Source: Spirochaetaceae bacterium (GTDB taxonomy: Bacteria; Spirochaetota; Spirochaetia; DSM-27196; Salinispiraceae). From it: DNA of 7,961 bases. Positions 6,503-7,961 of this stretch are shown here, piece after piece. Position 1 is the stretch's first letter. Each line of letters opens with the position of its first letter. Position numbers and translations under genes: made by a program. Under the pieces are notes generated by a model. It was given only the letters and a program-made list of their open reading frames with translations. It had not been told where the DNA came from and did no database searches. The stretch covers positions 1-7,961 of the forward strand of contig SKVS01000285.1 in assembly GCA_007129335.1 (NCBI GenBank). Direction: 5' to 3'.

Positions 6503-7423
6503 ATGAAAACCCAGAAACTTGGAACCACTTCCTTAACCATACCCCGCGTTGCGGTAGGATGCATGAGAATCAACTCAATGTCCCAACCGGATATTCGTAC
6601 TTTCATTGAAACAGCCATGGAAGGGGGTGCGAACTTTTTTGACCATGCGGATATCTACGGACAGGGAAGCTGTGAGGAGCTTTTCGCCAAGTCAATATCC
6701 ATGAATCCCCGGGTCCGGGAAACCATGATTCTCCAGTCCAAATGCGCAATACGTCCCAGTATGAGCTATGACTTTTCCAAGGAATATATACTTTCTTCGG
6801 TGGACGGAATTTTACAGCGGCTGAATACCGAATATCTGGATGTCCTCCTGCTACACCGCCCCGATGCCCTCATGGAGCCCGAAGAGGTGGCCCAGGCCTT
6901 CGATGAACTGGAATCAGCAGGAAAGGTACGGCATTTCGGTGTTTCAAATCACAACCCTATGCAAATAGAACTCTTAAATAAATGGCTCAACCAACCCATA
7001 GCTGCGAACCAAATGCAACTGAGCATTACCAATGCCACCATGATAAGTCAGGGAATTCATGTAAACATGCTCGATGACCGAGGGATAAACCGGGACGGGA
7101 GCGTTCTGGATTATTGCCGTTTGAAGGATATTACTATTCAACCCTGGTCACCCTTCCAGTACGGTTTCTTCGAAGGGGTGTTCGTGGACAACCCCAAGTT
7201 TCCCGAACTGAACAGGGTTTTGGATACTATTGCAGCAAACCATGGGGTCAGCAAAACCACCCTGTCCCTGGCCTGGATCCTCAGACACCCAGCGAAGATG
7301 CAGCCCATTACCGGCACTACCTCAGTGAAACGCCTGAAAGATTGCCTGGCAGCCCCCGATGTGAACCTGAGCAGGGAAGAATGGTACCAAATCTACATGG
7401 CCGCCGGGAATATTCTGCCATAA
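6503..7423 (+). CDS. Aldo/keto reductase family oxidoreductase (YdhF-like)
   Basis: This is a cytoplasmic NAD(P)H-dependent reductase with a TIM-barrel fold, expected to convert aldehydes or ketones to alcohols; the substrate is unknown. The catalytic tetrad is complete: Asp47 and Tyr52 in FDHADIYG, Lys80 in QSKC and His118 in LLLHRPD. GVSNH (146-150), QPWSPF (213-218) and the cofactor-phosphate loop near GTTSVKRLKD (271-280) also match the family. Its 306 residues are a normal length. The sequence resembles the E. coli YdhF group most by overall pattern. SD AAGGAG (6488-6493) lies 9 bases before the ATG, which supports this start. It sits 65 bases after the sensor gene with no terminator between, so it may be the last gene of that operon, but its function gives no obvious link to the sensor. 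Confidence 0.93.
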   Translation: MKTQKLGTTSLTIPRVAVGCMRINSMSQPDIRTFIETAMEGGANFFDHADIYGQGSCEELFAKSISMNPRVRETMILQSKCAIRPSMSYDFSKEYILSSVDGILQRLNTEYLDVLLLHRPDALMEPEEVAQAFDELESAGKVRHFGVSNHNPMQIELLNKWLNQPIAANQMQLSITNATMISQGIHVNMLDDRGINRDGSVLDYCRLKDITIQPWSPFQYGFFEGVFVDNPKFPELNRVLDTIAANHGVSKTTLSLAWILRHPAKMQPITGTTSVKRLKDCLAAPDVNLSREEWYQIYMAAGNILP

Positions 7424-7458
7424 CACCCCCTGGGGAAACTACGTAGAATAGTTACGTA
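7420..7458 (+). promoter_or_regulatory. Candidate promoter with paired TACGTA motif before the peptide-binding protein gene
   Basis: A -10-like box TAGAAT (7444-7449, five of six bases) lies 18 bases after a weak -35, ATAACA (7420-7425, four of six, overlapping the stop of the upstream gene). The palindromic hexamer TACGTA occurs at 7440-7445 and again at 7453-7458. The two copies have a 13-base period and flank the -10 box, as a repressor operator could. A start near 7456 would give a leader of about 70 bases. The remaining gap to 7527 shows only the SD site. Confidence 0.35.
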
Positions 7459-7527
7459 CAATCACTGCCTTGTGAAATTCCGTTTATCGCCCAATCCTGA
7501 ATCATCTTTTTATTCAAGGAGGCGGCG

Positions 7528-7961
7528 ATGAATAGGAAACTGCTCTTTGCCATGATTCTGGTGCTTAGTGCATCGATGCTCGTTGTGAGCTGCGGTCGGA
7601 GAACCGAGGCTTTACAACGGTATAACACCACGTACACAACTGAGGCCCAAACCCTCAACTACTTCCTGTTGCTGGACACCACAGCCCAACGGGTAGCAGC
7701 CAACACCATGGACGGCCTGGTGGAAAATGATCGGTTCGGCCGGTTCGTTCCCTCCCTTGCGGAAAACTGGACCCACAACGATGACTTTACCGTGTGGACC
7801 TTCAACCTTCGCCGGGATGTACCCTGGGTAAACTCCCAAGGGGAAAAGACCGAATTCGTTGTTACAGCCCAGGACTTTGTTGAGGGAATGCGCTACGTTG
7901 CCGATCCGGCAAACGACATTCGGAACGTGGGAACAATCCGTCGACTCATTACCGGCCTGAA
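7528..7961 (+). CDS. Family 5 extracellular solute-binding lipoprotein (OppA-like), partial: 3' end beyond window
   Basis: This is the N-terminal 144 residues of a periplasmic substrate-binding protein for an oligopeptide-type ABC importer. The start is supported by a strong SD AAGGAGG (7516-7522) 5 bases before the ATG. Residues 1-22 are a lipoprotein signal: MNRK, a hydrophobic core, then VVSC with the likely lipidated Cys22. The family 5 signature region follows at about 61-127: DGLVEND, VPSLAENW, WTFNLRRDVPW and VTAQDFVEGMRYVADP. No stop codon occurs before the window ends. Full members are about 500-600 residues, so about three quarters is missing here. Permease and ATPase genes would be expected downstream. 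The ligand could be a di- or oligopeptide, but the family also binds nickel, haem or sugars, so specificity is open. Confidence 0.92.
   Translation, partial: MNRKLLFAMILVLSASMLVVSCGRRTEALQRYNTTYTTEAQTLNYFLLLDTTAQRVAANTMDGLVENDRFGRFVPSLAENWTHNDDFTVWTFNLRRDVPWVNSQGEKTEFVVTAQDFVEGMRYVADPANDIRNVGTIRRLITGL

Noticed and set aside
7424..7436. CCCCCTGGGG after the aldo/keto reductase as a terminator
   Set aside because: The arms leave a loop of only one or two bases, or a three-pair stem with a wider loop, and no T-run follows.

Overview
The window reads as a typical free-living bacterial chromosome segment at roughly 50% GC. All six recognised genes lie on the + strand, and I see no mobile element, RNA gene or CRISPR array. 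Several traits suggest a spirochaete (Spirochaetia), at moderate confidence. groES is a short 88-residue form that stands alone without groEL. Two lipoproteins carry Ser just before the lipid-anchored Cys. The sensor kinase has the H-box HETKTP. Lineage was judged from gene content only, not from a marker-gene comparison.

Layout. Bases 1-91 hold a good sigma70-type promoter and a strong Shine-Dalgarno (SD) site for groES (92-358), which is closed by a clear intrinsic terminator (378-406). A lipoprotein M15 zinc peptidase follows (423-1292). Next is a cytoplasmic peptidase S51 protein with a complete cyanophycinase-type active site and an unexplained C-terminal extension (1360-2496). Its stop codon overlaps the GTG start of a 1314-residue one-protein signalling system (2493-6437). 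That protein has a signal peptide, fourteen propeller repeats (two seven-bladed propellers), a Y_Y_Y domain, one membrane helix, a histidine kinase, a receiver and a LuxR-type DNA-binding domain. An aldo/keto reductase of the YdhF-like group follows (6503-7423). The window ends inside a family 5 (OppA-like) peptide-binding lipoprotein (7528 onward).

How the genes may work together. The strongest link is the four-base GTGA overlap between the S51 hydrolase and the hybrid sensor. It implies co-transcription and coupled translation. The sensor would read a periplasmic ligand through its propellers and control genes directly through its LuxR domain. The flanking M15 peptidase, S51 hydrolase and oligopeptide-binding protein all touch peptide or cell-wall breakdown products, so a peptide or amino-acid scavenging locus is possible, but this is inference.

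The most notable item is the sensor. Its architecture is that of the Bacteroidetes hybrid two-component systems (HTCS), but the usual AraC-type output is replaced by LuxR/NarL. Secondary points are two genes that look leaderless (no SD, -10-like box exactly 6 nt before the ATG), a possible SD-masking hairpin before the aldo/keto reductase, and a paired TACGTA motif overlapping a candidate promoter before the peptide-binding protein. No gene-free stretch exceeds 105 bases.
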